64,000 nt of DNA from Burhinus oedicnemus (Eukaryota > Chordata > Aves > Charadriiformes > Burhinidae), in NCBI GenBank assembly GCA_008921705.1, contig VFFE01007622.1, forward strand, positions 723,930-787,929, in the 5' to 3' direction. A program made the translations under genes and the position numbers. Shown in pieces: positions 61,740-64,000 of this stretch (positions within the stretch are counted from its first letter, which is position 1; each line of letters begins with the position of its first letter). The notes beneath the pieces are model-generated. The model did no database searches, was not told the DNA's origin, and was given only the letters and a program-made list of their open reading frames with translations.

Positions 61740-61990
61740 CCAATAAAGATCTTGCAAAGTACGTTCAAGGGTAGCTTATTTTAACATTCATCACATTTAA
61801 CAAGACTTTTACCAGAGCAGAGAGAACGCGTAACTAATTGTTGGAAGATCTGGTCAAGTTTATTGTAACGGGTAACTGTCGGGCAATTATGATTTATTTA
61901 TTCAGAGGGAGATAAGGCACGCATTGTTCTCTGGAAGAAAAAAAACAGGGCTGATCTTAAAGTTAATATTATTTCCCATGCCTTCTTCAG
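61740..61990. promoter_or_regulatory. Candidate regulatory segment upstream of CpG island
   Basis: Non-repetitive AT-rich stretch with gcgtaactaattg and gggcaattatgatttattta (61881-61900), immediately before the large CpG island. Position and homeodomain words suggest a promoter-proximal element. No alignment available. Confidence 0.25.
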
Positions 61991-62944
61991 TCATTTCATA
62001 ACTGAGGGGACCCACCAGACCACAATCCTCATTGGCTTCCTTCACTCCAAATTTTTGGGTTTAAGCTTAACCTCTCCCTAACCTGGCTCCCGGGCCCGGC
62101 GAGGCCATGCAGGTGCGTCACCTCCTCCACTTATTTCTGAGAAGGTCTGTTCTCATGAGGGGACACCTGAGAGCGCCCCTGTTCCCCGCAGGGTCCCCGA
62201 GCCTGCGGCTGGCACCCGGCTGGAGCGCCAGCGGGGAGCCTGCGCCCGCCCGGCCCGGGGGAAGGGTAAGAAGCGGAGGGGGGGTTTCTTTTTCATCTGG
62301 CAGTCAAAAAATAAAAGAAGAGGCAGCGAGAAAAGAGGAAAGAAAAGTGCCGCGTTACTGTCACCGTTCCTCGGGTCCCTGCGGTGCTTTCTCGGGGAGC
62401 AGCGTGCCCTCGCAAACGGAGACGCCGGGGAGCGGGCGGGGAGCATCTCCGTCGGCACCGGGGGAGGCGGGAGGCACGGCAGGGCCCGGCCCGGCGCTGC
62501 CCAGCCCGGCACGGCCCCACTGCGAGCGCAGCCCTTTCCCACACCCCACCCGCGCAAACAGATCCCGGGCTGGGCAGCCGCTGCGCCACGGATGCCGGTT
62601 GGAACGGGTGGGAAGCTGCCGTGGCCCACCGATGGCGAGGGGCGGCCACCAGCCCGGAACCCCGGGGTGCTGCCTGCCCCCCTCTTCGTCCATCCCTGTC
62701 CCTCCCGGCCCCCAGGTCGACGCGGTGCCCGGGTGACGGCTGCCAGCCGGGTCTGCCTGGCCCCGGGAAACTCCGGGGCTTTGCCGGGGACCGGGGAGGG
62801 CTCTCCCCGCCTGGCAGGGGGGGCAGCACTCCGTGCTACCCCGGCAGCGCCCGGCGTCGGGGCTGCCTTTACCTCTGGCGGGACCCCGCCGTTCTCTGAC
62901 CCCAGCGGCTGCAAGCAGCCCAACGCAGGATGAGAAAGAGAAAA

Positions 62945-62966
62945 GGGGGGTGGGGGTGGGGGGGGG
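62945..62966. repeat. G-run with quadruplex potential
   Basis: G6-T-G5-T-G9 on the plus strand inside the CpG island. Enough consecutive guanines to fold as a G-quadruplex, which is common near promoters. Confidence 0.8.
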
Positions 62967-63165
62967 AGCCCGAAATGTGACCCGGCCCGCCTGTGCCCCC
63001 GCATCGCCCTGGCACGGCGGCTTCTCCCCCTGCCCGAGACGACCCCCGCGGGGCCGAGCACCGCGACCGCAGCCCGGGGGCAGAGCGGGGATGCGCCCGG
63101 TGTCCGCCCCGCCGAGCCCCCCGCGACCGCCCCGCCGGCACCGGCATCGCCACGGGCGGCAGCGG

Positions 63166-63185
63166 GCTCGGCTCGGCTCGGCTCG
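63166..63185. repeat. GCTCG pentanucleotide repeat x4
   Basis: Four perfect GCTCG units within the CpG island. Confidence 0.9.
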
Positions 63186-63270
63186 GCAGCCCAGTCCCCC
63201 CCCTTCTAAGCCCTCCCCCGCCCCCCCGACGGCTCTGCTGCCGCCGCAGCTAACAAAGTTTTGATTCGCA

Positions 63271-63780
63271 TCCTCGTTATCTCCAAACTGACAAAGTGAC
63301 CAAGAACAAACAAACAAAACTCTTTTTAATGTAAGGGTTGCTCACCTGCGGCAGTAAAGATCAGATCTCAGAGCAAAGGACTTGTACTTCCAGCCAAGTC
63401 TGGTTCACCGACTTACTCAACCGGAAGAAAGAGCTCCATTAGCTCGTTTACATACACTCTCTTAAATCTGTTTCAAAGGCATTTGATGTAGAGCATAAAG
63501 ATGCACCTTGCGCGCTGCTGTCAACAGCCAGCCCGAGGCTGGGGCTCGGGCGTTGCGTGTCCACTCCCCAACAGAGGGCAAGTTACAGATTTTTTTTTAT
63601 TTATTTATTTTTTTAACTCAAAATTTATAACTTTTTTTCCCCCCCCGAATTTCAGCCCTTCGCCACTCGGCAAAGCTTTTTCCAAACGGTTTTAGATTTA
63701 ATCGGAAACCGTTTGAATTGTGTTTTGATCCGACCGCCGCTCTGCGTTTACTTGTTGTAAGACAAAATAAAAGTTAAATC
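63271..63780. promoter_or_regulatory. Gap between two CpG-dense blocks, possible promoter core
   Basis: Less GC-rich interval between the island blocks. It holds an ETS-type ccggaag (63421-63427), a TTTA/T-rich patch (63590-63614) and a perfect inverted repeat caaacggttt / aaaccgtttg (63683-63692 and 63706-63715), whose arms contain MYB-type AACGG words. Just beyond, aaccggtt (63782-63789) is the Grainyhead-type palindrome. No TATA box is clear. Confidence 0.35.
63590..63614. repeat. T/TTTA low-complexity tract
   Basis: T9 followed by attta units and a further T-run; simple sequence. Confidence 0.8.
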
Positions 63781-64000
63781 GAACCGGTTTCACCGACAAG
63801 TCGCCGGAATCCCGGGGTTTGGGGGGGGGGGGAGTGTGTGCTCTGGGCCGTGCCCTCGTTGCCGGGACCCTCCCGGGTCGCGACGGCGCGGAGTGAGCTT
63901 CCCGCCGGGACCGTCCGCCGCCCCCCCGCCCCGGGACTCAGCTGGTGGCTCCGGACGCGGCTGGGTGGCCCGGGGGTGGGGAGGGCGGCCGGGGCAAGGC
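63781..64000. promoter_or_regulatory. CpG island continuing past right edge
   Basis: CpG density rises again (gtcgcgacggcgcgg, cgccgggaccgtccgccgc) and runs off the window. A G12 run lies at 63821-63832. Together with the block at 62080-63270 this suggests a broad island around a transcription start at or beyond the right edge. Confidence 0.65.
63821..63832. repeat. G12 homopolymer
   Basis: Twelve consecutive G within the right-edge CpG island; prone to length change and to sequencing error. Confidence 0.9.

Larger units (their letters stand above)
62080..63270. promoter_or_regulatory. Large CpG island, probable gene promoter
   Basis: Nearly 1.2 kb of strongly GC- and CpG-rich DNA (ten CpG in 62401-62460, seven in 62461-62520). 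Open frames of up to 302 and 318 codons occur here in several overlapping frames on both strands; they lack any recognisable domain and are the expected result of scarce AT-rich stop codons. In vertebrates an island of this size usually covers the promoter and first exon of a housekeeping or developmental gene. Which strand is transcribed, and the gene's identity, cannot be read from this window. Confidence 0.75.

Noticed and set aside
62107..63317. Long open frames (up to 302 and 318 codons) on both strands in the CpG island
   Set aside because: Several long frames overlap in the same DNA on opposite strands, are rich in Pro, Arg, Gly and Ala, and show no domain. GC-rich DNA has few stop codons, so these are expected by chance.
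1..64000. CRISPR arrays, tRNA, rRNA, snRNA or known microRNA genes
   Set aside because: No regularly spaced repeats were seen, and reading for familiar microRNA, U6-type and 5S/tRNA box sequences gave nothing convincing. A covariance-model scan would be needed to exclude diverged ones.

Overview
This 64 kb window reads as vertebrate, almost certainly bird, nuclear DNA. The main evidence is one well-preserved CR1 LINE at about 4395-5322. It lies on the minus strand and its 3' end carries the ATAGAATC-type octamer repeats typical of avian CR1. Young repeats are otherwise sparse, most of the window is moderately AT-rich, and a few sharply bounded CpG-rich islands occur. There is no bacterial, plasmid or phage organisation. 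I cannot name the species or chromosome from sequence alone.

No intact protein-coding gene can be supported. The open frames are short, overlap on both strands, and show no recognisable domain or splice pattern, except for two decayed cases. One is the C-terminal part of CR1 ORF2, which is 5'-truncated, frameshifted, and has a substituted catalytic aspartate in the reverse-transcriptase motif. The other is a minus-strand stretch at about 31190-32700, where consecutive segments in two frames keep protein-like open reading with few stops. It looks like an old pseudogene or unrecognised retro-sequence whose parent I do not know.

Layout: 1-4.4 kb, non-coding; 4.4-5.3 kb, CR1; 5.3-20.8 kb, non-coding with scattered simple repeats and old fold-back elements; 20.8-21.25 kb, an isolated CpG-rich island; 21.3-26.7 kb, non-coding with a motif-dense segment near 25.2-25.4 kb; 26.7 kb, a relic of a much older CR1; 27-31 kb, non-coding; 31.2-32.7 kb, putative pseudogene; 32.7-40 kb, non-coding with small CpG-rich patches (37.0 and 38.1 kb) and a long homeobox-motif-rich stretch (38.6-39.5 kb); 40.0-40.6 kb, a second ancient CR1 relic; 40.6-49.5 kb, nothing recognised; 49.5-49.7 kb, a small CpG island; 53.0-53.6 kb, a likely regulatory segment; 53.9-60 kb, a cluster of old palindromic MITE-like elements; 61.7-64 kb, a motif-rich stretch leading into a large CpG island that reaches the right edge.

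The simplest interpretation is a gene desert or long intergenic/intronic region holding candidate cis-regulatory elements. The strong CpG island at 62.08-64.0 kb is probably the promoter or first-exon region of a gene continuing beyond the window. All regulatory calls rest on composition and motifs only, since no alignment could be run. I did not find a convincing new biological system. The items most worth checking are the decayed coding stretch at 31-32.7 kb, the cluster of ancient fold-back repeats, and the right-edge CpG island.
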